DNA of 64,000 nt. It comes from Rodentibacter caecimuris (GTDB lineage: Bacteria > Pseudomonadota > Gammaproteobacteria > Enterobacterales > Pasteurellaceae). Location of the stretch: assembly GCA_001998905.1 (NCBI GenBank), contig MLAA01000023.1, positions 24,876 through 88,875 of the forward strand, given 5' to 3'. A program made the position numbers and the translations under genes. Below are positions 39,969-48,464 of this stretch, one piece after another (position 1 is the first letter of the stretch; every line of letters starts with the position of its first letter). The notes under the pieces were generated by a model. It was not told the DNA's origin. It saw nothing but the letters and a program-made list of their open reading frames with translations, and made no database searches.

Positions 39969-40813
39969 TGTTATTATTTTATTTTTGCTTAATATTGTTA
40001 AGTATTTTTATTCTTATGTTTGCATTTTCATATAAAAAGAAATTAGATAAAAATAAAGGTATTCTTTCTGGAGAGATTCCTAAAAATCAAAAAACAGAAG
40101 AGTCAAGCAGAGGAAAAACAAAACAGCAGATCGAGCTTGAACTATTATTAATTAATAATAATCCTATTTTAAAAATACTTGGGGTTATTGATAAGAATAT
40201 TAAAATAAAGTTACTTTTTACTTTTCTTGTTGTAGGAGTTTATTATTTATTTAATCTAGATAAAGAGTTATCAGAGCTGTTAATTAGCATAGCTTTGATT
40301 TTATCTATTGTTATTCTTATACCTAGTGTTCTAATTAATTTTATTTTAAAAAATAAAATTAAAAAGATAATGGCTGATCTTCCTGGTTTTATTGATTTAG
40401 TTGCTGTTCAGGTTCAAACCGGAATCAGCATTGATGCAGCATTAAAACAAGTGGCAACAGATTTTAAAAAATTAAACTCAGATTTAACTTATGTTATGTT
40501 GAGAATAATTAGAAAATCTGAAATTACTGGACTTTCACAAGCACTACAAGATCTTTCTATTTCATTACCTACAGTAGAAATAAGAATGTTTTGTACAGTA
40601 TTACAGCAGAGTTTAAATTTTGGTTCCTCAATTTATTCTCAGTTAACTCAGTTATCCACGGATATCCGTGAATTACAATTATTATCGATAGAAGAAAAGC
40701 TGGGGACATTAGCAGCAAAAATGAGTATCCCACTAATTCTTTTTATCATGTTCCCAATTATCATTTTAATTTTAGCACCTGGTGCAATGAGGGTATTTCC
40801 AAATGTTTTCTAA
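39968..40813 (+). CDS. tadC: Flp pilus platform protein TadC
   Basis: The 281-residue inner-membrane protein has a T2SSF domain (DLPGFIDLVAVQVQTGISID) and C-terminal membrane segments. The frame is open 27 bp further up, but the ATG at 39968, overlapping the tadB stop by one base, fits the hydrophobic N-terminus. tadD begins 11 bp before its stop. Confidence 0.92.
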   Translation: MLLFYFCLILLSIFILMFAFSYKKKLDKNKGILSGEIPKNQKTEESSRGKTKQQIELELLLINNNPILKILGVIDKNIKIKLLFTFLVVGVYYLFNLDKELSELLISIALILSIVILIPSVLINFILKNKIKKIMADLPGFIDLVAVQVQTGISIDAALKQVATDFKKLNSDLTYVMLRIIRKSEITGLSQALQDLSISLPTVEIRMFCTVLQQSLNFGSSIYSQLTQLSTDIRELQLLSIEEKLGTLAAKMSIPLILFIMFPIIILILAPGAMRVFPNVF

Positions 40814-41564
40814 ATTAAAAAAAGTATTATTTTGTGTATCAGTTATTTCCGTTACAGGGTGTTCTGCTTTGTTACAGGATAAAACAGAATTAACACCTGA
40901 AAATATTCAAGCTAGAGAGATTTTGTATGAAAGCACAAAAAATTACAGTTCTTTGATTTCTCTTTATCGTGATGTTTTAAAAGTTAACGAAGATCCTATG
41001 ATTCGATATAAACTAGCAAATAACTATTATTTAAAAGGGGATAGTGAATCTTCTTTACTTTATTTAGATCCATTATTAAGTATTAATACTCCCTTAGCAG
41101 AACAAGCAAGAATTTTACAAGCTAAGAATTTTATTCAGTTAGGAAAATACCATGATACCGTAAATATAACAGATTCAATATTATCAATCTCACCTAAAAA
41201 CGGAGAGGCTTATAATTTACGAGGTATTGCTTTGGCTCAATTAGGAAAGTTACAAGATGCATATATAAATATTAAAAAGGCTAGAGAATTATTTATTAAT
41301 GATACAACAGCAATTAATAATTTATCTATGTTAAGTATCATTAATGGAGATTATCATAATGCAGTTTCTTTGTTATTACCTCAATATCTTAATGGTTCAA
41401 AGGAGCCTAGACTTTTACATAATTTAGTTTTTTCCTTAGTTAAAGCAGGAAATATAGATTATGCTAAAAGTATTATTATGAAAGAAAATTTAAATACTTC
41501 TCCAGATGATTTAATTGAAGCATTAAAGAAAACAGAGCGCCTTTCTAAGGCAGTTGCTAAATAA
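40803..41564 (+). CDS. tadD: Flp pilus TPR lipoprotein TadD
   Basis: The 253-residue lipoprotein has a signal peptide with lipobox VTGC (Cys20) and TPR-like repeats (ILQAKNFIQLGKYHDTVNIT, LRGIALAQLGKLQDAYINIK). TadD acts as a pilotin for the secretin RcpA. Overlap with tadC is 11 bp. Confidence 0.88.
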   Translation: MFSKLKKVLFCVSVISVTGCSALLQDKTELTPENIQAREILYESTKNYSSLISLYRDVLKVNEDPMIRYKLANNYYLKGDSESSLLYLDPLLSINTPLAEQARILQAKNFIQLGKYHDTVNITDSILSISPKNGEAYNLRGIALAQLGKLQDAYINIKKARELFINDTTAINNLSMLSIINGDYHNAVSLLLPQYLNGSKEPRLLHNLVFSLVKAGNIDYAKSIIMKENLNTSPDDLIEALKKTERLSKAVAK

Positions 41565-41581
41565 TATGGAATTATAGAGCG

Positions 41582-42139
41582 ATGATGAAAAAATTCTTCT
41601 CTAATATAAAAGGTGTGTCTACAGTTGAATTTAGTTTTACTATTGCACTGTATTTTTTTGTTGTAATGTTGATTTTAGAGTTCTGTCGCTTAGTTATTGT
41701 TACCTCATATTGGGATTTAGCGATTGCAGAAAGTGTTAGAATTGCAAAAAATGAAAATGTAAACAGTACGGGAAACTATGAAGAGGCATTTCGAAAAGCA
41801 TTAAAAGAACAAAGAAAATTACAGGGGGAATCGACAGTAGGTTATTTAGCACAAGTTCAAAAAAATGATTTTGATATTAGTGTTAAATATGTAGATTGTG
41901 ATGTCGGTCGTAGCTGTATTTCCGCATTATTAGATGAAAAATTTAGAGTACCTAAAAAGGATAACGATGGAAAATTAATTTCTCCTAATGGTAAAGAGGC
42001 AACATTAGCTCGATATTCTTTAAGTTATGATTATGAATTTTTGGTTCCATTACCATTTTTTCCTAAATCTTGGACTCAATCGCTACTTAATAGAGAATTT
42101 GTTGTGGTACAGGAATATGAAAGATCGCAATTTAATTAA
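41582..42139 (+). CDS. tadE: Flp pilus pseudopilin TadE
   Basis: The 185-residue pseudopilin has a prepilin-like leader (cleavage G11|V12), mature start VSTVEFSFTIALYFFVVMLI with Glu5, then a periplasmic domain with one Cys pair region (VDCDVGRSC). It is processed by TadV. It overlaps tadF by 23 bp. Confidence 0.88.
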   Translation: MMKKFFSNIKGVSTVEFSFTIALYFFVVMLILEFCRLVIVTSYWDLAIAESVRIAKNENVNSTGNYEEAFRKALKEQRKLQGESTVGYLAQVQKNDFDISVKYVDCDVGRSCISALLDEKFRVPKKDNDGKLISPNGKEATLARYSLSYDYEFLVPLPFFPKSWTQSLLNREFVVVQEYERSQFN

Positions 42140-42668
42140 TAAGTTTTATCTAAATAATAAAGGCTCTGTCAGTATTGAATTTGTATTTATGTTAATTTTT
42201 TTGGTGTTTATTTTTGCATTCTTAGCAGATCTTGCAATTATACGCTCAACAACAGGAAAATTAGATAATGTTTCTTATTCATTGGTGAGCATTTTGCGTG
42301 AACGGACACAGTTGTATGACAAAGAAGCTCGAGTTACCGATCAGGATTTAAAGGATTTCGAGCAATTAGCTAAGCGTTTGGTATATGGAAATAAAGAAAG
42401 TGAGAAAGATGTATATATTGTTTTAGAACATTGGCATGAAGGAAATTCAAGCTCAAGGCAAAGCTCAGCCAAATGTACTCCTTATAGGAAAATTGAAACG
42501 CTTAGTCGATTATCGCCACGATCAGAAATCAATAACGAAAGAAAAATTCCTCTTTATCAAGTTACGCTTTGTGTTGAAACAAACAGTTTCTTTAAAGCCT
42601 TACTACTAGATAAAGCCAATCAATCGTTGGGTATGATTCGTTCGTCATCATTCTCGGTATCCCGCTAA
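42117..42668 (+). CDS. tadF: Flp pilus pseudopilin TadF
   Basis: The 183-residue pseudopilin has leader cleavage G16|S17 and mature start SVSIEFVFMLIFLVFIFAFL with Glu5. The frame is open far upstream within tadE, but homology and the prepilin leader set the start at 42117. Confidence 0.85.
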   Translation: MKDRNLINKFYLNNKGSVSIEFVFMLIFLVFIFAFLADLAIIRSTTGKLDNVSYSLVSILRERTQLYDKEARVTDQDLKDFEQLAKRLVYGNKESEKDVYIVLEHWHEGNSSSRQSSAKCTPYRKIETLSRLSPRSEINNERKIPLYQVTLCVETNSFFKALLLDKANQSLGMIRSSSFSVSR

Positions 42669-42684
42669 TTTGAAAGGTAATTTT

Positions 42685-44283
42685 ATGAGAAAGAAATGTT
42701 TTGCTATTTATTGCTATAGAGCGCTAAAGCGGTTTTATCATGATGAAAGTGGTGTTTATGCAGTAATGACTGCATTGTTAGCGTTCCCTCTTTTGTTTCT
42801 TATTAGTTTTGCTGTGGACGGGTCGGGAATTTTATTGGATAAAGCTAGATTAGCTCAGGCAACGGATCAAGGTGCCTTAGTTTTGGTTGCTGAAAATAAT
42901 GGTGAAAGGGATAATAAAGCACATTATGATGTACTCCGACAAATGCCCACTAAGGAAGAAATTGATAAAGCTGGAGGAGGAAAATTTGCTGCTCAACAAC
43001 ATAAACGAAATTTAGAGTTAGTTCACGGTATAGTTGAATATTATTTACGTTCGGATAAATCAGATGCAAAGAATGAAAAATCACAACCTATAATTATCAC
43101 GAAAGATTTTAATTATGAATGTGAAAAAAGAGAGAAAAAAGAAAATCCTTATGCCCGTAAAGAATTTGTTTCCTGTTCTGTTCAAGGCAGTGTAGATCGC
43201 CAATTCTGGCTACCTTGGGGGCAATCAACTATTGATCAAAGCTTATTGAGAGCTGGTAGAACAGAGATTGATTCGGGAAAAACTTATGCGCTTAAAGAGA
43301 AAGGTGCAATTCCGGTTGAATTAATGTTAGTGTCTGATTTTTCTGGTTCTATGTCGTATAGAGTAGAGCAAGATCCGGATAGAGATAGAAAACCGCCAGA
43401 GAGCGATTATAATGCTAAAATTAATATTTTAAGAAGGGTAGTAAATCAGATTCAAGAAATTTTATTGCCTGCAAATACAAAACGAGCAGAAGAAGTTAGT
43501 CCTTTTAATAGAATAGGGTTTGTTACATTTGCTGCTGGTGCTCGTCAACAAAATGAGCGACAGGGATGCGTATTACCTTATTATGGTAACTCTCGTTTAG
43601 AAAAGACTATAAAAGCAGGACTTAACCATGACTTTGGCGGTATTTTAGATAAATATTTTGAGAAATATCTAGATATCCAAAGAACTATTAATCAAATATA
43701 TACTTTTAAAGGAAGTAATATTGCATATCCACTGAGATTTAATAATAGTAGATATTGCCTTGGTGATAATGATGGTAAAGCAACATCACAGGCTTGGTTT
43801 GATAAGAAAAATAAAGATGTTACTAAAGCTTTATATGGTATTAGACCATTAGGCGGAACAGCTGCTACTGCTGGTATGATTATTGGTGCTAATATTATGA
43901 TGAATAAAAATACAGACCCTAATGCAGAGCCTTCAAAATTAGGTTCTAATACACAGAGAGTCATGTTAGTTTTATCTGATGGAATTGATAATCGTCCTAA
44001 TACGAAGACGTTGATTAATCTATTAGGCGCCGGAATGTGCGATGCTATAAGAAAACAAACGGATACATTGCAAGATTCTTCACTGAAAATGCAGCCTACT
44101 CGTATTGGTTTTGTTGCCTTTGGTTTTAGTCCTACACAAGATCAGGTTAGAGCGTGGAAAAAATGTGTTGGTGAGTATTATTATGTTGCTAATAATGAAA
44201 AGGAATTACTTGAAAGCTTTAAGCAAATTATCGGTATAGAAGAAGAAGTTGGTCGCTCTTCATCTAAAAAACCTGTTTTCTAA
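42685..44283 (+). CDS. tadG: Flp pilus protein TadG with von Willebrand factor A domain
   Basis: The 532-residue protein has a TadE-like hydrophobic N-terminus (ESGVYAVMTALLAFPLLFLI) without the Glu5 of true pseudopilins. A vWA domain carries the MIDAS start DFSGSM at 218-223. An ATG at 42685 with AAGG 7 bp upstream is preferred over the TTG at 42670. It is the last gene of the tad operon and is followed by a terminator. Confidence 0.9.
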   Translation: MRKKCFAIYCYRALKRFYHDESGVYAVMTALLAFPLLFLISFAVDGSGILLDKARLAQATDQGALVLVAENNGERDNKAHYDVLRQMPTKEEIDKAGGGKFAAQQHKRNLELVHGIVEYYLRSDKSDAKNEKSQPIIITKDFNYECEKREKKENPYARKEFVSCSVQGSVDRQFWLPWGQSTIDQSLLRAGRTEIDSGKTYALKEKGAIPVELMLVSDFSGSMSYRVEQDPDRDRKPPESDYNAKINILRRVVNQIQEILLPANTKRAEEVSPFNRIGFVTFAAGARQQNERQGCVLPYYGNSRLEKTIKAGLNHDFGGILDKYFEKYLDIQRTINQIYTFKGSNIAYPLRFNNSRYCLGDNDGKATSQAWFDKKNKDVTKALYGIRPLGGTAATAGMIIGANIMMNKNTDPNAEPSKLGSNTQRVMLVLSDGIDNRPNTKTLINLLGAGMCDAIRKQTDTLQDSSLKMQPTRIGFVAFGFSPTQDQVRAWKKCVGEYYYVANNEKELLESFKQIIGIEEEVGRSSSKKPVF

Positions 44284-44360
44284 TATTTTCTTGTGATTAA
44301 TTTTTATAAACGGATTTTCTTTGTTAGGTATTAAGAGAATGTCTTTTTAAAATTTATAAA

Positions 44361-44396
44361 AATAACTCAATCTATAAAAAGAGATTGAGTTATTTT
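44361..44396 (+). terminator. Terminator of the tad operon
   Basis: A perfect 13-bp stem AATAACTCAATCT/AGATTGAGTTATT (44361-44373 with 44382-44394) has an 8-nt loop and a T run. Confidence 0.9.
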
Positions 44397-44520
44397 TTAT
44401 ATATTTAAATATGCCAGATATATATAAAAATATGTTAGAACAATGATTTTTCTTCGTCTAAATAAATGCCAATTAGTTTTCTGGCATTAAATAAACTTTT
44501 CGTTATGTTTAAGGAGATAT

Positions 44521-45174
44521 ATGAAAAATACAAAATTATATTCGATTAAAAATTTAATTAGGTTTATCAGCTTGATTACATTTTCTTTAGCAATATTCCC
44601 TCATTCTGGATATGCCCAGTCAATGATGAAAGATAGTCAGAAGGAGCATACAATGGTACAGAAAGAAAATGCTATGCAAGTCATAAGTTCAGCCATTGTT
44701 AATGGGAAATTTGCCGATAAATATGGTAAACGCGGAACGCAATTTACGGTAAATGGTATGCCATCATACTCCATTCCGTTTGAAATTAAGAATGCACCTA
44801 AAAATACGAAGTCTTTTGCGGTTGTTTTTGAAGATAAAGACGCTGCCGAAGTTGCCGGATTTGTTTGGACGCATTGGTTAATTGCGGATTTGGAGCGAAC
44901 TTCAGTTTTGGAAAATGAAAGTGTTTCAGCTAAAGATTTTGTTCAAGGAGCAAATAGCTGGGCAAGTAAATTGAATAATTTATCAATTACGGAAGCTTCC
45001 GGATATGGTGGAATGGCTCCACCGAATAAAGCCCACCGTTACGAATTGTATGTATATGCATTAGATAAAAAACTCAATTTAAAACCAGGCTTTAGATATA
45101 ATGAACTTCACTTTGCAATGAAAGATCATATTCTTGCAGAGGCTTATTTAGTTGGAATTTATGATTCGGAATAG
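44521..45174 (+). CDS. Secreted YbhB/YbcL (PEBP) family protein
   Basis: The 217-residue protein has a signal peptide (about 1-32, ending GYAQS) and a phosphatidylethanolamine-binding-protein fold: the ligand-site region SYSIPFEIKNAPKNTKSFAV, VWTHWLIADLE and GYGGMAPPNKAHRYELYVYA. The bacterial family has no well-proven function. AAGGAGATAT precedes the ATG. It is a single gene with terminators on both sides. Confidence 0.87.
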   Translation: MKNTKLYSIKNLIRFISLITFSLAIFPHSGYAQSMMKDSQKEHTMVQKENAMQVISSAIVNGKFADKYGKRGTQFTVNGMPSYSIPFEIKNAPKNTKSFAVVFEDKDAAEVAGFVWTHWLIADLERTSVLENESVSAKDFVQGANSWASKLNNLSITEASGYGGMAPPNKAHRYELYVYALDKKLNLKPGFRYNELHFAMKDHILAEAYLVGIYDSE

Positions 45175-45192
45175 AAAATTGTTGTAATTTTT

Positions 45193-45235
45193 AAAAATCC
45201 GCATACTAAAAATTAATCTTAGCATGCGGATTTTT
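45193..45235 (+). terminator. Terminator after the PEBP gene
   Basis: A perfect 12-bp stem AAAAATCCGCAT/ATGCGGATTTTT (45193-45204 with 45224-45235) has a 19-nt loop. It may also serve the convergent DedA gene. Confidence 0.85.
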
Positions 45236-45288
45236 ATTGATAAAATTGATTTTAGTAAATTAAAAATAGCATAGCTATTTGAGAGGTT

Positions 45289-45900
45289 TTATATTTTATT
45301 GTTGGCTTTTCGAGATTTTCTCCACTTCCAAAATAAAAATACCACAATAGTTGCAATTAAGATATAAATTATCATTTGCCCTTTTTTAATTTGTTCGTGT
45401 AGCCAATCTAAATTTTTAGCTCCAAATTCACCTAAATATACCCAAATAGGCGCAGAAATAATGGCCGCAAAAAAATCAATTAATAGGAAACGAAAATAGC
45501 TGACTCGACGGGTAATACCGGAAATCACATAAATAGGCGCGCGTAGACCTGGTAAAAATCGAGCAACGAATAATACACGGCTACCATAACGTTCAAATTT
45601 TTCTCGGACCATTTTTAAACGCTGTAAAGTTACTAATTTTCTCATTAATCGAAAACGTAGAATTTTAACGCCATAAATTCGACCTAACCAATACATGCAG
45701 GAGTCACCGACTAAAACGCCGATCATACTGACAATTAACATTACATGGACGTTTATTTCATTGGGGTACAATCCTGCAATGACACCGCCAGATACTAAAG
45801 TAATATCTTCAGGAATAGGTACGCCGAACCCACAAATAATAAGGACGAAAAGTACCGCCCAATAACCATAGTCGGAGAAAAAGTTTATTAAAAATTCCAT
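45289..45900 (-). CDS. DedA family membrane protein
   Basis: The 203-residue membrane protein has the DedA signatures FGVPIPEDITLVSGG near the N-terminus and FVARFLPGLRAPIYVISG in the middle. DedA proteins recycle or flip undecaprenyl phosphate or phospholipids across the inner membrane and support membrane potential. It is a single gene convergent with the PEBP gene and divergent from rplY. Confidence 0.9.
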   Translation of the reverse strand: MEFLINFFSDYGYWAVLFVLIICGFGVPIPEDITLVSGGVIAGLYPNEINVHVMLIVSMIGVLVGDSCMYWLGRIYGVKILRFRLMRKLVTLQRLKMVREKFERYGSRVLFVARFLPGLRAPIYVISGITRRVSYFRFLLIDFFAAIISAPIWVYLGEFGAKNLDWLHEQIKKGQMIIYILIATIVVFLFWKWRKSRKANNKI

Positions 45901-45973
45901 TACAACCCTATGCTGAATCTGATTAAAACGTTCCGCATTCTAATGCTTTTAGTATTTTTTTCCTAGGAAAAAA

Positions 45974-46002
45974 TTGATTTAAGGGAGGTGTTATTTTATA
46001 AT
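45974..46002 (+). promoter_or_regulatory. Promoter of rplY
   Basis: TTGATT (45974-45979), a 17-nt spacer and a perfect TATAAT (45997-46002) give a strong sigma-70 promoter. The start is expected near 46009, leaving a leader of about 90 nt. Confidence 0.75.
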
Positions 46003-46040
46003 CCGCAACTTCAAAGCGATATCGTTTTGATCTAATTAGT

Positions 46041-46075
46041 AAGATTGTTGGGTCGCCTACAATCTTTAGTTTTTT
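46041..46075 (+). promoter_or_regulatory. Terminator-like hairpin in the rplY leader (candidate attenuator)
   Basis: The stem AAGATTGT/ACAATCTT (46041-46048 with 46059-46066) is followed by TAG and six T. It lies downstream of the promoter and about 25 nt before the rplY ATG, so it is inside the transcribed leader. It looks like an intrinsic terminator controlling rplY. L25 or another factor as the signal is speculation. Confidence 0.6.
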
Positions 46076-46100
46076 CACTGTTATTTATGAGAACATAAAA

Positions 46101-46388
46101 ATGGCATTTAAATTTAACGCTGAAGTTCGTACAGCGCAAGGTAAGGGTGCGAGCCGCCGCCTGCGTCATAATGGTCAAATTCCTGCTATCGTTTATGGTG
46201 GTAGCGAAGCACCAGTTTCTATTATTTTAAATCACGATGATTTAAATAACGCACAAGTTCACGATGCTTTTTATACCGACGTCATCACTTTAGTGATCGA
46301 TGGTAAAGAAGTGGCGGTAAAAGTACAAGCAATGCAACGCCACCCATTTAAACCTAAACTTGTTCACATTGACTTCAAGCGTCAATAA
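46101..46388 (+). CDS. rplY: 50S ribosomal protein L25
   Basis: The 95-residue short-form L25 (without the CTC extension) has [20 protein letters not shown] at the start and [18 protein letters not shown] at the end. It binds 5S rRNA. It has its own promoter and a structured leader. Confidence 0.98.
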   Translation: MAFKFNAEVRTAQGKGASRRLRHNGQIPAIVYGGSEAPVSIILNHDDLNNAQVHDAFYTDVITLVIDGKEVAVKVQAMQRHPFKPKLVHIDFKRQ

Positions 46389-46396
46389 TTCAGTAT

Positions 46397-46640
46397 TTAG
46401 GTTGGTTTTATTTCCGAAATGACTTTTGATTTTATTAAAAAAACTCTAATAGAATCGAGAGTACTTAACATGGTTTCGGAATAGGTTTTGTGATATAAAA
46501 GCTCATGGTTTCGGCAATGAGCTTTGTTATTGCTAGCTAAAAAGCTAGATATATTGGGTATGCTTAATAACAAAACACCAAAGCCTAATTGAATCAGTTT
46601 TGTATTTTGTCTTCTCCTGATAACGTCCAAATTTTGAGAT
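46397..46640 (-). pseudogene. Relic of the effector 3' end and lipoprotein 5' end
   Basis: On the minus strand, 46640-46615 matches the end of the effector gene at 50853-50830 (ISKFGRYQ against NSKFGRY and a stop), including the same spacer ending CAGGAGAA. The following signal-peptide-like stretch (TKLIQLGFGVLLLSIP) aligns with the lipoprotein signal peptide (KKLIKLCLSFFLLSIL). The lipoprotein ATG and lipobox Cys are lost, and the frame beyond about 46545 shows no further similarity I can see. This is evidence of a former extra effector/lipoprotein copy. Confidence 0.55.
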
Positions 46641-46688
46641 ATACTGAACTTGTAATGGTTAAATGACTCTCATTAGAAATGATTCAGC

Positions 46689-46725
46689 TCCTTAATCGTT
46701 GGCCAGCCTAACATATTAAGGAGCA
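46689..46725. terminator. Inverted repeat downstream of the alcohol dehydrogenase gene
   Basis: GCTCCTTAAT (46689-46698) and ATTAAGGAGC (46716-46725) form a perfect 10-bp stem about 90 bp after the dehydrogenase stop (minus strand). There is no clear U run, so termination is only possible. Confidence 0.4.
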
Positions 46726-46814
46726 GATTTTATCAATCTATCGGAACACTTTCTGATATCCCAATAATTTAACTGTACATTGTGGGATTACAGCGAATAC
46801 ACAATATCAATTGA

Positions 46815-47900
46815 TTATTCCATTTCAATGATAACTTTCATCGCTTTTTCATCGGATGCGTGTTTGAATACATCATAAGCTTTTTCTATTTCACTCAATT
46901 TGAAATGGTGGGTCGCTAATTTTTCAAGTGGTAATTTCCCGCATTGACAGGATTTTAATAACATTCCTGTTGTATTGGTATTCACTAGCCCTGTAGTAAT
47001 CGTTAAATTTTTGATCCAGAGTTTATCAATTTCAAAATTGACCGACTGACCGTGTACCCCAACATTAGCGAGATGACCACCTTCTTTTACCACTTTTTGA
47101 CAAATATCCCAAGTCGCTGGTAAACCCACCGCTTCCATTGCACAATCGACACCACGTTGTTCCGTAATCGCTAAGATTTTTTCCACTGCATTTTCTTTCA
47201 CAGAATTGATCGTGTGAGTTGCCCCTAATTCTTTAGCAAGTGCTAAACGATTGTCGTCCATATCTACAACAATAATCGTTGCGGGAGAATAGAATTGGGC
47301 GGTAAGCAAACAGCCCATTCCGATAGGGCCGGCACCAATAATTGCAACACTATCCCCTGGTTTAACTTTGCCATATTTAACACCGATCTCATGGCTTGTA
47401 GGCAGTACATCTGAGAGAAAGACTGCTATATCAGTATTTAAATTATCAGGTAATAAAAATAGAGAGTTATCGGCAAAAGGTGTACGCACATACTCTGCGT
47501 GTGTACCATCAATCATATAGCCCATAATCCATCCACCTTCTTTTTGACAATGTGCATAAAGCTGTTTTTGACAATTCTCACAAGAGCCACATTTACTGAC
47601 GCAGGAAATAATTACTCGATCGCCCTTTTTAAAGTTTTTTACAGCACTACCAACGTCTTCAATAATGCCAATCCCTTCATGCCCCAAAATTCGCCCATTC
47701 CACTGTCCTGTTTTTTCTAAAGCCGTCTCTTCAATTTCCGGATTTTTCCCTTTCCAAATGCCTAAATCCGTACCGCAAATAGTAGTTTTCTCCATTTTAA
47801 TAATGGCGTCTGTTGGATCAATAATCGTTGGGATAGGGCGATTTTCAAAACGAAGATTATTTGCACCGTAATAAGTCATTGCTTTCATTGTTTTGTTCAT
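46815..47900 (-). CDS. Zinc-dependent alcohol dehydrogenase family protein
   Basis: The 361-residue medium-chain dehydrogenase has catalytic zinc ligands Cys42 (TICGTD) and His74-Glu75 (GHEGIG), structural zinc cysteines in CGSCENCQKQLYAHC, and a Rossmann motif IIGAGPIGMGCL. The substrate is not clear; similar proteins act on short alcohols, aldehydes or polyols. AGGAG is just before the ATG. Fragments of an effector gene lie on both sides, so it may be a late arrival in this island. 47901-48084 holds its promoter region, where I see no other feature. Confidence 0.88.
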   Translation of the reverse strand: MNKTMKAMTYYGANNLRFENRPIPTIIDPTDAIIKMEKTTICGTDLGIWKGKNPEIEETALEKTGQWNGRILGHEGIGIIEDVGSAVKNFKKGDRVIISCVSKCGSCENCQKQLYAHCQKEGGWIMGYMIDGTHAEYVRTPFADNSLFLLPDNLNTDIAVFLSDVLPTSHEIGVKYGKVKPGDSVAIIGAGPIGMGCLLTAQFYSPATIIVVDMDDNRLALAKELGATHTINSVKENAVEKILAITEQRGVDCAMEAVGLPATWDICQKVVKEGGHLANVGVHGQSVNFEIDKLWIKNLTITTGLVNTNTTGMLLKSCQCGKLPLEKLATHHFKLSEIEKAYDVFKHASDEKAMKVIIEME

Positions 47901-48084
47901 AATGAGCTCCTATTCATTACATACGTTTATGCTGTTATTACCAATGTGCATATACTTCAGCACAGAAATATTTTATCTCTGCAGGAATAGAGTAATCAAC
48001 AAAAAATATACATTTTTTAAACAAAAATATAACAAATTTATTTCCGTTTGATATTTCTAGATTACATAGACAAATAGACTAACT

Positions 48085-48216
48085 GCACGCTATAACCATG
48101 AATAAAAAGCGTGGCGACATTGCCGTCTAAATGAATTTGATGTTCAAGTTTTTCAATTTGTTGTTATCGCTCTTCTGAGGTTTGTTTTGTAAAAGTGAAG
48201 ATTAAGCAATATAGGC
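48085..48216 (-). pseudogene. Relic of a second effector (alpha/beta-hydrolase) gene
   Basis: About 132 bp aligns at roughly 80% with 52468-52601 in the intact effector gene, covering its residues about 173-214 (LLNLRF to IHGYNV). In the relic, LLNLHFYKTNLRRA and then, after a frameshift, QIEKLEHQIHLDG and VATLFIHGYSV can still be read. The rest of that gene is missing; the alcohol dehydrogenase gene lies where its middle would have been. Confidence 0.8.
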
Positions 48217-48217
48217 A

Positions 48218-48352
48218 TTAATTAATAGCATCCTTATCATCGCTAGAAACACCAAGCGATACCACACCACTTATAGAAGAACTGCAGCCTAAAGCTAAAA
48301 TAGATAAAATAAACAATAATACTATTTTCAAACAGTTGAGATTTCTCTCCAT
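48218..48352 (-). CDS. Small lipoprotein (44 residues)
   Basis: A frame of 44 codons encodes MERNLNCLKIVLLFILSILA then LGC, a clear signal peptide with lipobox LALGC, leaving a mature lipoprotein of about 22 residues (CSSSISGVVSLGVSSDDKDA). It is on the same strand as, and downstream of, the large lipoproteins, and ends 1 bp before the effector relic. The Shine-Dalgarno is weak. It could be a minor immunity-type lipoprotein or the truncated start of a larger lost one. Confidence 0.55.
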   Translation of the reverse strand: MERNLNCLKIVLLFILSILALGCSSSISGVVSLGVSSDDKDAIN

Positions 48353-48422
48353 ATAATAACTCTCAAGTTTTGAACTGTGATGAATTTCATCTTAATAGTT
48401 TTTTGCTTAGCTTACTTAAAAC

Positions 48423-48460
48423 AAGTGCGGTTAAAAACACCCGCATTTTCAACCGCACTT
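48423..48460 (-). terminator. Uptake-signal inverted repeat after lipoprotein B
   Basis: AAGTGCGGTT (48423-48432) pairs with AACCGCACTT (48451-48460); both arms are perfect uptake signals. It sits directly after the stop of the lipoprotein gene on the minus strand. Confidence 0.7.
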
Positions 48461-48464
48461 TTAA

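Noticed and set aside
33471..44283. Reading the flp-tad genes as a type II secretion or competence cluster
   Set aside because: The set of Flp prepilins, RcpC/A/B, TadZ and TadE/F/G is specific to the Flp (Tad) system.
46397..46630. Treating the 77-codon minus-strand frame after rplY as a real gene
   Set aside because: Its start region is the old effector end and ribosome site, and the signal-peptide part is a degraded copy of the lipoprotein; it is better read as a relic.
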